Assembly: GCA_016720835.1 (NCBI GenBank)
Contig: JADKJW010000003.1
Span: 310,001 to 374,000 of the forward strand
Direction of reading: 5' to 3'
Origin: Ignavibacteria bacterium
GTDB lineage: Bacteria > Bacteroidota > Ignavibacteria > SZUA-365
Length of the DNA: 64,000 nucleotides
Below are positions 54,220-62,396 of the stretch, in pieces (the first letter of the stretch is position 1; each line of letters begins with the position of its first letter). Under the pieces are notes generated by a model. The model saw only the letters and a list, made by a program, of their open reading frames with translations. It did not search any database and was not told the origin of the DNA. Both the position numbers and the translations under genes were made by a program.

Positions 54220-54250
54220 TTGAAAAACACAACAGATCTGTGTACTTTCG
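54220..54250 (+). promoter_or_regulatory. Promoter of hicAB
   Basis: TTG (54220-54222), a 20-bp spacer and TACTTTCG (54243-54250; one mismatch to TAnnTTTG). The ATG at 54256 is five bases on, so the message would have almost no leader. Confidence 0.55.
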
Positions 54251-54255
54251 TTGCG

Positions 54256-54438
54256 ATGAATGCCAGGGAATTCAAACGATGGTTGATGAAACAGGGCGCC
54301 ACCTTCCAGCCTGGAAAGGGGTCGCATCTGAAAGTGTTCCTCAACGGCAAACAATCGGTGCTGCCGATGCATTCGGCGGAACTGAAATCCGGCCTGGTCG
54401 AAGGCATCAAGAAGCAACTCGGATTGAAAGGAGAATAA
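54256..54438 (+). CDS. hicA: HicA-family mRNA interferase toxin
   Basis: 60 residues, start at ATG 54256. A double-stranded-RNA-binding-like fold is indicated by FKRWLMKQGATFQPGKGSHLKVFLNG, with catalytic His24 in GKGSHLK, and a closing LKSGLVEGIKKQLGL helix. It cleaves mRNA when not bound by HicB. The next gene begins three bases after its stop, the standard hicA-hicB order. It lies in an island of repeat DNA, as mobile toxin-antitoxin modules often do. Confidence 0.92.
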   Translation: MNAREFKRWLMKQGATFQPGKGSHLKVFLNGKQSVLPMHSAELKSGLVEGIKKQLGLKGE

Positions 54439-54441
54439 CCC

Positions 54442-54858
54442 ATGTTCGATTTTCCAGTGAAACTGACGAAGCAGCCGGAGGGCGGGTTCGTGGTGACGTT
54501 TCCCGATGTGCCCGAAGCCATCACCCAGGGTGAGAGCATCGACGACGCCCTGCTCCACGCGGTGGATGCCCTCGAAACGGGACTCTCCTTTTACATCGAC
54601 GCGCGCAAGCCGCTGCCCGTCGCATCTCCCCCACGCGGGCGCAGAACCGTCCGGCCTTCAGCCCTCGAATGCGCGAAGCTCGGTTTGTACAGGGAAATGA
54701 TGGCGCAGGGCATACGGAAATCGGAGCTGGCACGGCGCCTGGGGTGGCATGCTCCGCAGGTGGACCGGCTCTTCGATCTCAAACACGCTTCCCGCTTCGA
54801 TCAGATCGAAGCCGCGGTCCATGCGATCGGGAAGGTGATGGACGTGCGGGTGTCGTAG
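54442..54858 (+). CDS. hicB: HicB-family antitoxin
   Basis: 138 residues. The N-terminal half is the partial RNase H-like fold of HicB (MFDFPVKLTKQPEGGFVVTFPDVPEAITQGESIDDALLHAVDALE). The C-terminal half (about 85-138) is a helix-turn-helix (IRKSELARRLGWHAPQVDRLF), so it can bind the hicA promoter and repress it as a complex. Together with HicA it forms a complete module. Confidence 0.93.
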   Translation: MFDFPVKLTKQPEGGFVVTFPDVPEAITQGESIDDALLHAVDALETGLSFYIDARKPLPVASPPRGRRTVRPSALECAKLGLYREMMAQGIRKSELARRLGWHAPQVDRLFDLKHASRFDQIEAAVHAIGKVMDVRVS

Positions 54859-54891
54859 TCCGCCCCTCCGCCTCTCCCCTCTCCCGGCCTT

Positions 54892-54925
54892 CCACCTGCG
54901 CTCCTGCGGAGCTTCGGCGGACAGG
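54892..54925. repeat. CCTGC/TTCGGCGG hairpin repeat, fourth copy
   Basis: CCACCTGC then hairpin GCTCC/GGAGC then TTCGGCGGACAGG. The stem differs from the other three copies yet still pairs. Another hairpin (CCCTCTC/GAGAGGG) lies at 54933-54953. Confidence 0.65.
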
Positions 54926-54961
54926 TCGGCCACCCTCTCCCACAGAGAGAGGGAGTGGCGA

Positions 54962-54994
54962 TTGGCCCCTTTTCGACTTTTCCCGTACCTTTTG
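54962..54994 (+). promoter_or_regulatory. Bacteroidota-type promoter before the 55 kb propeller gene
   Basis: TTG at 54962-54964, a 21-bp spacer, TACCTTTTG at 54986-54994, 31 bp before the ATG at 55026. Confidence 0.5.
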
Positions 54995-55025
54995 GCGTTC
55001 CGTGAAATACCACCCGAGGCACCCC

Positions 55026-58000
55026 ATGACCGCTTGCTCACGCTCTTCCCTGCTCATCGCACTCTTCGCGTTCCTCGCCTGCGCGGCGACGCTCACCGCG
55101 CAGGACTTTTCGAAGTACTCGCCCGGCAACGCGTCGGTGGAAGAGGCCATCAAGTCCGGCACGCTTGCCAAACCGCTCGCGCGCATGAAGTACTTTTACG
55201 AGCGCGTGACGTATCCCGGCGGCGTCATTCCCGACGGCGCGCGGGCGAAGGCGTTCCAGCAGGCGCAGACGACGATGCGCCTGTACAATCCGGCGGGCAG
55301 GAACGGCGTGCAGGCCGCCTTCGAATGGAAGAACGTCGGACCCTTCAACATCGGCGGACGCACGAACGCGATCGGCGTGAATCCGAAAAACCCGAACGTC
55401 ATCTACATCGGCGCGGCCGACGGCGGCATGTGGCGCAGCTATGACGAAGGGAAAACCTGGCGCTCCGTATCGGACAGCTGGCCGATACAGACCATGGGAA
55501 GCATCGTGGTCGATCCCGTGGACACGAACATCGTCTACGCGGGCACCGGCGAGGCGAACTACTCGGGCGACTGCTACGACGGCGGCGGCTTCTTCAAAAG
55601 CACCGACGGCGGCGACACCTGGAACGAGATCGGCGCCGGCACGCTCCCCGCCTACGCGCGCTGCAGCGACATGGTCATCGATCCGCTGCACACGAACGTG
55701 CTCTACGCCGCCATCCCCGCGGGCGTGCGCAGCCAGGACCAGGAAGGCATCTGGAAGACGACGGACGGCGGCGCAACCTGGACGCTCATCCTCACCGGCC
55801 GCATGAACGACATCGTCATCGATCCGCGGAATCCCGACATCCTCTACACCGCGTCCAGCAAGATCTACGAGGGCGCCATCCTCCCGCGCCACGGCATGCT
55901 CAAGACCACGGATGCCGGCGCGACGTGGACTCCGCTCAACATCGGCGTCGCAGACTCGCTCATGGGACGCACCGCCATCGCCATCAGCGCGAGCAATCCG
56001 AACGTGCTCTACATCGGCGTGTCGGAAGTGGTCGAGACGGGACGCACCTGGCTGCTGGGCGTGTTCAAGACGACGGACGCGGGCCAGAACTGGAAGAAGC
56101 TCACCGTGCCCTTCGACTACATGGTGTCGCAGGGCTCCTACGACAACATCATCGGCGTGAACCCGGCGAATCCCGACATCGTGATCGCCGGCGGCGTCAA
56201 GCTCATCCGCAGCGGCGACGGCGGCGCGACGTGGGAGCGCATCCCGGACCAGGGCTCCGGCGGCCTGCTGCACGTGGACGAGCACGCCATCGAATTCAAT
56301 CCCGCCAACCCCGACCGCGTCTTCATCGGCAACGACGGCGGCTTCTACATCGTTTCGAACGCCGGCAGGGACGTGGTGAAAAGCGACCTCGGCCTCTCGA
56401 TCACACAGTTCATGGGCGGCGCCATGCATCCCTCCAGCGACGCCTTCCTCCTCGGCGGCACGCAGGACAACGGCTCGATGATCACCAACAGCGCGCCGAT
56501 GTGGGCCACCACGCTCTACGGCGACGGCGGACGGAACGCCATCAACCAGAGCCGGCCCAACGTCATGTACACGACCATGGAGTTCCTCAAGTTCTGGCGC
56601 TCCGACGATTTCGGGCAGACCTGGATACAGGCCATGGGCGGCATGCCCCTCGACCAGTCGATGTTCTACATCGACTACGCGATGGACCCGACCAATTCGT
56701 CCACGCTGTACCTCGGCACCTACAAGATGTACAAGACGACGAACGACGGGAAGCTGTGGACGCTGCAGAAGGACTGCTTCTTCCCGACCAGTACGTCCTG
56801 CTACTACATCAGCGCCGTGAGCGTGGCGTCCTACGACGGACAGGTGGCCTTCGCGGGCGCGACCGGCGGCAGCGTCGGCATCACCTCGAACGGCGGCAGC
56901 TCGTGGACCATCGTGAAGGACTCGCTGCCCACCGCCTACGTCAGCGCGGTCAAGAGCTTCGAGCCGGGCACGGTGTACGCGACGTACAGCCGCTACGGCG
57001 TGCCGAAGGTGTGGAAGTCCACCCCCTTCGGAAACACCTGGACGTCCATCAACGGCAACCTGCCGGACATCCCCGCCTTCGACATCATCAAGCTCGACGG
57101 CAAGCTCATCCTCGGCACCGAGGGCGGCGTGTTCATCTCGGACGATGAAGGCGCAACCTGGCAGCGCTTCGACACGGGACTTCCGGCGCTCGTCATCGAA
57201 CGCCTGATCTACAACGCCAACACCGGCACGCTGCGCGCCGTGACGCACGGGCGCGGCATGTACGACCTGCAGTGGAAGACGATCCCCTCGGCGGCGCCGG
57301 TCTTTCTCTCGAGGCCCGACACGACGATGCTCGAGGCGGGACAGCCCTTCCTCTACGCGCCGGTGATCACGGCATCGCCCGCCGCAGCGTTCACGCTCGT
57401 CGACGCCCCGGCAGGCGCCACGATCGATCCCGCGCTCGGCATCGTGCGCTGGAAGGGCGGCGACAAGGTGGGGCGCTTCACCATCGAGGCGTCGAACAGC
57501 GCCGGCAAGGCGCAGCAGATGTTCACGCTCACCACGACGGACGTAGTGCTCGCCGACTGGACCATCGTGCGCAGCGCGCCGATGTCGTCGGGCGTCAACA
57601 TCATGCGCTACGCGGGCGAGAGCACGCTGTGGGTCGGGCGCGACTCGGCCATCGTCTCGCGCTCCGTGGACGGCGGCGTGACCTGGGAGGACTTCCAGAT
57701 CCCCGGCACCAAGGACCTCGTCTACGGCATGCACGCCTTCGACCGCGACCGCATCATCGTGGGCACGCGCGGCGGACGCCTTTTCAAGACCACCGACGGC
57801 GGCGCCACCTGGCGCCTCGTGCTGTACCGCATGGGCGGCTTCTTCGGCAACATCCATTTCACGGACAACGCGAACGGCATCCTCGTCGGCGTCATCGAGC
57901 GCGACACCAGCGCGGTGTTCCTGACGACCGATGGAGGCGAGACGTGGACGGAAAACGGCACGCGCCTCAACATCTTCAACCAGGGGCTGATGTTCGCCTC

Positions 58001-58781
58001 GACGATGCACTTCTTCGACCGCATGAACGGCTGGATCGTGTCGATGAATCAGGAGACCTCGCCGCCCGCCGACGCGCGCATCTTCCGCACCACGGACGGC
58101 GGCGTCGTGTGGAACTCGTACAACACGTCCACCCGCGCGGTATCGAGCATCTCCTTCCTCACGAACCTGCGCGGCTTCTTCGTCGATCCGGTGTACGGGC
58201 GCGTGAAGCGCACCGTCAACGGCGGATCGAGCTGGAACAACACCTTCTACCCGATGAACAGCATGCGCAACATCAACGTGTACTGCGACACGCTGCACCA
58301 GCAGGTGTGGATCATCGGCGACTCCATCTCCTGGGTATCGACCGACCAGGGCAATTCGTGGAAGCGCGCGTATCTGGTGCCGGCGGGCGTTGTGCAGTCT
58401 TCGGCGTTCGACGGCAACGGCCGCGCCTGGGCCATCAGCCGCCGCGGCATCGTGCAGACGCTGACCCGCAATCCCGTCACCGGCGTCGATGCCGTGGAGC
58501 GTCCGCTGCCCGGTCTTCATATCGGACAGAGTTATCCGAATCCCGTCGTCTCCGGACGCGACGCCGTGACGCTCCCCTTCACGCTCGGCGGGGCGGCGCA
58601 TGTGATTCTGAAGATTCACAACAGCGCGGGCAAGGAAGTCGCGACGCTCATCGACGGCGCTCTCGGCGCCGGGAGCTACGCGGCCGCGTGGGATCCCGCC
58701 GGCGCCGTGAGCGGCGTGTATTTCTGCACGCTGGTCGCGGGCACTGAGAAGTCGGTCAGCCGCATCGTCGTGACGAAGTAG
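55026..58781 (+). CDS. Large sortilin/BNR-type propeller protein with T9SS sorting domain
   Basis: Start at ATG 55026 gives signal SLLIALFAFLACAATLTAQ. 1,251 residues. After FEWKNVGPFNIGGRTNAIGVNPKNP it follows the same plan as the protein at 46855: many TTDGGATW, STDGGDTW, TTDAGQNW blades, then a putative Ig-like domain (FLSRPDTTMLEAGQPFLYAPVI) near residue 760, a second set of blades, and a T9SS domain (HVILKIHNSAGKEVATLI, GVYFCTLVAG, ending RIVVTK). The two proteins are paralogues. It probably forms a short operon with the next gene, which begins two bases after its stop. Confidence 0.9.
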   Translation: MTACSRSSLLIALFAFLACAATLTAQDFSKYSPGNASVEEAIKSGTLAKPLARMKYFYERVTYPGGVIPDGARAKAFQQAQTTMRLYNPAGRNGVQAAFEWKNVGPFNIGGRTNAIGVNPKNPNVIYIGAADGGMWRSYDEGKTWRSVSDSWPIQTMGSIVVDPVDTNIVYAGTGEANYSGDCYDGGGFFKSTDGGDTWNEIGAGTLPAYARCSDMVIDPLHTNVLYAAIPAGVRSQDQEGIWKTTDGGATWTLILTGRMNDIVIDPRNPDILYTASSKIYEGAILPRHGMLKTTDAGATWTPLNIGVADSLMGRTAIAISASNPNVLYIGVSEVVETGRTWLLGVFKTTDAGQNWKKLTVPFDYMVSQGSYDNIIGVNPANPDIVIAGGVKLIRSGDGGATWERIPDQGSGGLLHVDEHAIEFNPANPDRVFIGNDGGFYIVSNAGRDVVKSDLGLSITQFMGGAMHPSSDAFLLGGTQDNGSMITNSAPMWATTLYGDGGRNAINQSRPNVMYTTMEFLKFWRSDDFGQTWIQAMGGMPLDQSMFYIDYAMDPTNSSTLYLGTYKMYKTTNDGKLWTLQKDCFFPTSTSCYYISAVSVASYDGQVAFAGATGGSVGITSNGGSSWTIVKDSLPTAYVSAVKSFEPGTVYATYSRYGVPKVWKSTPFGNTWTSINGNLPDIPAFDIIKLDGKLILGTEGGVFISDDEGATWQRFDTGLPALVIERLIYNANTGTLRAVTHGRGMYDLQWKTIPSAAPVFLSRPDTTMLEAGQPFLYAPVITASPAAAFTLVDAPAGATIDPALGIVRWKGGDKVGRFTIEASNSAGKAQQMFTLTTTDVVLADWTIVRSAPMSSGVNIMRYAGESTLWVGRDSAIVSRSVDGGVTWEDFQIPGTKDLVYGMHAFDRDRIIVGTRGGRLFKTTDGGATWRLVLYRMGGFFGNIHFTDNANGILVGVIERDTSAVFLTTDGGETWTENGTRLNIFNQGLMFASTMHFFDRMNGWIVSMNQETSPPADARIFRTTDGGVVWNSYNTSTRAVSSISFLTNLRGFFVDPVYGRVKRTVNGGSSWNNTFYPMNSMRNINVYCDTLHQQVWIIGDSISWVSTDQGNSWKRAYLVPAGVVQSSAFDGNGRAWAISRRGIVQTLTRNPVTGVDAVERPLPGLHIGQSYPNPVVSGRDAVTLPFTLGGAAHVILKIHNSAGKEVATLIDGALGAGSYAAAWDPAGAVSGVYFCTLVAGTEKSVSRIVVTK

Positions 58782-58783
58782 GC

Positions 58784-59770
58784 ATGCGTCGGCATGCCGT
58801 GTCATCCGCAAGGGAAGGCTCCGGCGCCTTCCCTTCGCCGTTGCGCCGTTCCTGCGCTGTGGCGCTTCTCGGTTTCCTTGCGCTGATCGCGCTTGCGCCC
58901 GCGCTGCGCGCGCAGTCCTGGCTGTATCCCGAAACGCTCGCCGATCTCTCGCCGCTGCTGTCCGCGGATCGTCCGGAAGGCCTGCGCTTCCTGCCGTCGA
59001 CGCGCTTCTGGGGCGAGACCGGGCACTACATCGCCGGACGCGACGAGAATCACCGCTGGCACGAGGCCATCGGCGGGGCCATCGAGCTCGTCGGCGCGAG
59101 GGACTGGAGCGTGTGGTTCGAGAGTTCCGTGCTTCTCGCCATCGATCCGAACAACAACATCGCCTTCAATCCGCGCGCCTTCTTCTGGGAGGAGGGACTG
59201 ATGCTCGGGCTGCGATCCGGCGCGGACGTCTGGTCCTTCGGCTTCCGGCAGCGCTGCAAGCACGACATCGACAACATCGAACTGCTGCGCGCCACCGGCG
59301 TGGAGCAGCAGCGCTCCATCATATACGGCGGACTCGTCGCGCGCTGGGAGCGCGATCCCATGCGCGTGGCCCCCGTGACACTGCGTCCCCTCGCGGAGGC
59401 GAATCTCGTTCTTCTGACTGAAGACCAGCGCTTTCCCGTGGCGACGCGCGTCGTGGGTCCGTCGGTGAATGCCTTCCTCGGCGCGCTGCGCCTGCGCGTG
59501 ACCGGGGATCTGCCGCTCGCGGCCGACGTCCGTTGTGGCCTCACCGCGGACGCGCGTTTCACGTTGCTCGGACCCTGGCCCGGCACGCGCTTCAGCGGCG
59601 TGCATGCGCTGCGGAGCGAGCCCGCGCTGGAGGGATTCGTCGCCATCGACGGCAGCGCCGCCACCTTCGCCGTCTTCGCGCGCGCCGCCGTGCTGGACGA
59701 CGATTTCATCTCCACCCCGCCGCGTTCGGCCAAACTCCTCGCGCTGGGAATACGCATCCTCCCGAGATAA
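58784..59770 (+). CDS. Putative outer-membrane/periplasmic protein of unknown family
   Basis: 328 residues, beginning right after the propeller gene stop. A signal peptide (LLGFLALIALAPALRAQ) precedes a body with alternating hydrophobic strands (AIGGAIELVGARDWSVWFESSVLLAI, WSFGFRQRCKHDIDN, SIIYGGLVARWERD, VNAFLGALRLRVTGDLPLAADVRCGLTADARFTLLG) that suggests a small beta-barrel, ending LLALGIRILPR. The CKHDIDN stretch recalls barrel lipid-modifying or surface-assembly proteins, but no family could be assigned. Tight linkage hints at a job with the propeller protein. Confidence 0.65.
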   Translation: MRRHAVSSAREGSGAFPSPLRRSCAVALLGFLALIALAPALRAQSWLYPETLADLSPLLSADRPEGLRFLPSTRFWGETGHYIAGRDENHRWHEAIGGAIELVGARDWSVWFESSVLLAIDPNNNIAFNPRAFFWEEGLMLGLRSGADVWSFGFRQRCKHDIDNIELLRATGVEQQRSIIYGGLVARWERDPMRVAPVTLRPLAEANLVLLTEDQRFPVATRVVGPSVNAFLGALRLRVTGDLPLAADVRCGLTADARFTLLGPWPGTRFSGVHALRSEPALEGFVAIDGSAATFAVFARAAVLDDDFISTPPRSAKLLALGIRILPR

Positions 59771-59863
59771 TATTCCACCATCGAGTACTCGTCGATAGCC
59801 GATACCCCGACCAAGGAAAAAAATATGGGATAGCACGGTATTGTATTTCTTCTTCGCGCCATT

Positions 59864-60076
59864 TGAAAAATTGCCAGAAAACCAGCGGAACTCGCGCAGC
59901 GGATTCGTCTTTTCGAGGCCGTCTGCGTACCGAGCTCCGGGTCGGACGCTGAATTCCGCTCAGGCGGCCGAGTTTCGAATCCGCAGCGAGTGACGCGTCG
60001 GTTTTCTGAGCAATTTTTCATCCGGCGCTGGTGCTTTTCTTTGGTCCTTTCTTTTGCACCAGCAAAAGAAAGGACA
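59864..60076. repeat. Palindromic element, diverged third copy, with 13-bp hairpin
   Basis: Left end TGAAAAATTGCCAGAAAACC and right end GGTTTTCTGAGCAATTTTTC remain complementary even though both differ from the copies at 49.5 and 50.1 kb. Inner GCGGATTCG/CGAATCCGC is kept. The hairpin GTCCTTTCTTTTG/CAAAAGAAAGGAC follows at 60045-60076. No 78-bp units adjoin it. The rest of 59771-60246 shows only a TATCTTCG box at 60196. Confidence 0.8.
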
Positions 60077-60246
60077 TACACCGGCATGCGTATGACAAAG
60101 AATGTACGCGGTTTCGACATGAGGCAGCAAGCGGGAACATGAGCAGACGAACACCGCCAGGACACACTATCCGCGCAGACTGATAAATTCTGTTTATCTT
60201 CGCGATCATCACCACGCCACACGCACTTCCGTCCGCAGGACCCATC

Positions 60247-61287
60247 ATGTTCGACACCGTGTATTACAGCAACACCATCGCCCAGTGGCTGATCGGCGTC
60301 GGCGTCGCGTTCGGCATCATCATCGTGCTGAAAGCCGCGCAGCGCCTCCTGATCTGGCGCCTGAAGAAAATGGCGCAGCGCACGGTCACGGACCTCGACG
60401 ATCTCGTCGTGGACATGCTCGGCCACACGCGCTTCTTCTTCATCCTCACTCTGGCGCTGGACGCGGGCGGCCATCTGCTGACGCTTCCGCATCTGGCGAC
60501 GCGCATTCTCGACCAGGTGGCCGTGATCGGCGTGCTGCTGCAGGTGGCCTTGTGGGGCAATCAGCTGGTCGCCTACTCGCTGGGCAAGTACGCAAAGGCC
60601 GCGGAGGGCGAATCCGCCAGCGGCGCCACCGCGCTGCTCGGCATCGTGATACGCATCGCGCTGTGGTCCGTCATCGTGCTGCTGGTGCTCGACAACTTCG
60701 GCGTCAACATCACCACGCTGGTGGCGGGACTCGGCATCGGCGGCATCGCCATCGCGCTCGCCGTGCAGAACGTGCTCTCCGACCTCTTCGCTTCGCTCGC
60801 CATCATCCTCGACAAGCCCTTCGTCAACGGCGACACGATCATGGTGGACAGTTTCACCGGCACGGTGGAGAAGATCGGCCTCAAGACCTCGCGCCTGCGC
60901 AGCGTGACCGGTGAGCAGCTCGTGTTCTCGAACACCGATCTGCTCAAGAGCCGCATCCGCAACTTCCACCGCATGCAGGAACGGCGCGTGATCTTCCAGC
61001 TCGGCATGGCGCACGACACGCCCGTGGACAAGCTCGAAGGCATTCCCGCCGCGGTGCAGGCGCTCGTCGAGCGAGAGGAAAACGCCCGTTTCGTGCGCGC
61101 GCATTTCAAGGACATCGGCCTTGCCGCGCTCGGTTTCGAAATCGTGTACGACGTGCTCGATCCCGACTACATCGTCTACATGGACATTCAGCAGCGCCTC
61201 AACCTCGGCATCTGCCGCGTGCTCGAGGAGCAGGGCCTCTCCTTCGCGCGCAACGTGCCGCTCGCGCCGTCGCCCGCCGCGAAGTAA
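60247..61287 (+). CDS. Small-conductance mechanosensitive ion channel (MscS family)
   Basis: 346 residues. Four to five membrane segments lead to the pore helix region (VNITTLVAGLGIGGIAIALAVQNVLSDLFAS, the MscS TM3 signature), followed by the beta domain FVNGDTIMVDSFTGTVEKIGLKTSRLRSVTGEQLVFSN and a C-terminal alpha/beta part. It opens on hypo-osmotic shock to release solutes. The product is longer than E. coli MscS (286) because of an extra N-terminal pair of helices. A TATCTTCG box lies 44 bp upstream. Confidence 0.93.
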   Translation: MFDTVYYSNTIAQWLIGVGVAFGIIIVLKAAQRLLIWRLKKMAQRTVTDLDDLVVDMLGHTRFFFILTLALDAGGHLLTLPHLATRILDQVAVIGVLLQVALWGNQLVAYSLGKYAKAAEGESASGATALLGIVIRIALWSVIVLLVLDNFGVNITTLVAGLGIGGIAIALAVQNVLSDLFASLAIILDKPFVNGDTIMVDSFTGTVEKIGLKTSRLRSVTGEQLVFSNTDLLKSRIRNFHRMQERRVIFQLGMAHDTPVDKLEGIPAAVQALVEREENARFVRAHFKDIGLAALGFEIVYDVLDPDYIVYMDIQQRLNLGICRVLEEQGLSFARNVPLAPSPAAK

Positions 61288-61363
61288 CGGATCGCGCCGC
61301 GGGCGCGCGCCGCGCTGCAACACGCTCGAAGCGGCAACACCCTTTCAACCACAGGCAATCGAC

Positions 61364-62281
61364 ATGCGGACATACACATTCACCAAGGCCGAGGGCGCGC
61401 AGAACGACTTCGTGATCGTCGAGGATCTGGACCGCGCCATTCCCGTCGCGGAGCGCCAGGCCTTCGCGCGCGCCGCCTGCCATCGCCGCAGGGGCGTGGG
61501 CGCGGACGGCGCCATCTTTCTCGAGCGCAGCGACGCGCTCGATTTCACGATGGCCTTCTACAATCCCGACGGCTCGCATGGATCGATGTGCGGCAACGGC
61601 GGACGCTGCGCCGCGCTGTACGCGCTGCGCAAGGGACTCGCGCCCGCCACGATGCGCTTCGACGTGCTGGACCGCGAGTACCGCGCCGTGGTGACGGATG
61701 ACGCGATACGGTTGTACTTCCCGCCGCCGCTGGAAATCCGCGAGGTCCGTATCACGACCGCCATACCGCTGCGTCCCCCGCTGTACTTCGTGCACACCGG
61801 CGCACCGCATCTCGTCGTGTTTCTCGAGAGCATCGGCGAGCCGCATGCCGCCGCGCTGGACGACCTCGACGTCGACGCGCTCGGCAGGGCGCTGCGCGAG
61901 GCGCCGGAGTTCGCGCCCGTCGGCACGAACGTCAACTTCCTGCACATCGATCACGAGGGGCTCGTGCACATCCGCACCTTCGAGAAGGGCGTGGAGGCCG
62001 AGACCGAGGCCTGCGGCACCGGCACCCTTGCCGCGGGCATCATCACCCTCGCGGTGCGCGGACTCGCGCCCCCCGTGCACTTGCGCACGCGCGGCGGCGA
62101 CATCCTCACCGTCGGCTTCCTTGTTCCCGAGAGCGGGCCGGGCATGCCTGATGCGTTTTCCCCCGCATACTACGCGAACGATCTGTTTCTGGAGGGGCCG
62201 GCGAGGTTGGTGTTTGAAGGATCCCTCGCCATGAATAACGATTCCATCCATGAGATTGGGGCGCATGGTGTCATGAAGTAA
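61364..62281 (+). CDS. dapF: Diaminopimelate epimerase
   Basis: Start at ATG 61364. 305 residues. It converts LL- to meso-diaminopimelate, giving the crosslinking residue of peptidoglycan and the lysine precursor. Motifs: FTKAEGAQNDFVIVED (variant of KMxGxGNDF), NPDGSHGSMCGNGGRCAALY with Cys76, TGAPHLVVFLE, GTNVNFLHID and VEAETEACGTGTLAAG with Cys217, the second catalytic cysteine. The presence of dapF agrees with a Gram-negative wall. It follows the MscS gene by 76 bp and has a terminator. Confidence 0.95.
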   Translation: MRTYTFTKAEGAQNDFVIVEDLDRAIPVAERQAFARAACHRRRGVGADGAIFLERSDALDFTMAFYNPDGSHGSMCGNGGRCAALYALRKGLAPATMRFDVLDREYRAVVTDDAIRLYFPPPLEIREVRITTAIPLRPPLYFVHTGAPHLVVFLESIGEPHAAALDDLDVDALGRALREAPEFAPVGTNVNFLHIDHEGLVHIRTFEKGVEAETEACGTGTLAAGIITLAVRGLAPPVHLRTRGGDILTVGFLVPESGPGMPDAFSPAYYANDLFLEGPARLVFEGSLAMNNDSIHEIGAHGVMK

Positions 62282-62326
62282 TTCCGTCCCTGTAGGACCA
62301 TGGGGCCGTCAGCTCCCGCCACATTG

Positions 62327-62362
62327 AAAAGCCCCTCCCCAAAGCGGGGAAGGGCTTTTCTT
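62327..62362 (+). terminator. Rho-independent terminator after dapF (bidirectional)
   Basis: AAAAGCCC-TCCCC pairs with GGGGA-AGGGCTTTT across loop AAAGC, with T run on each side. It also serves the minus-strand lipoprotein gene ending at 62397. Confidence 0.85.
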
Positions 62363-62396
62363 CCGTGAAGGAATCTATGTCAATGGAGACGGGTTT

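Noticed and set aside
55038..58811. Minus-strand 1,257-codon frame opposite the large propeller gene
   Set aside because: Shadow of the repeating TxDGGxTW codons; no signal or domain.
59940..60000. tRNA-like TTTCGAATCCGC segment
   Set aside because: It is the inner stem of the palindromic element; no acceptor stem or anticodon arm can be drawn.
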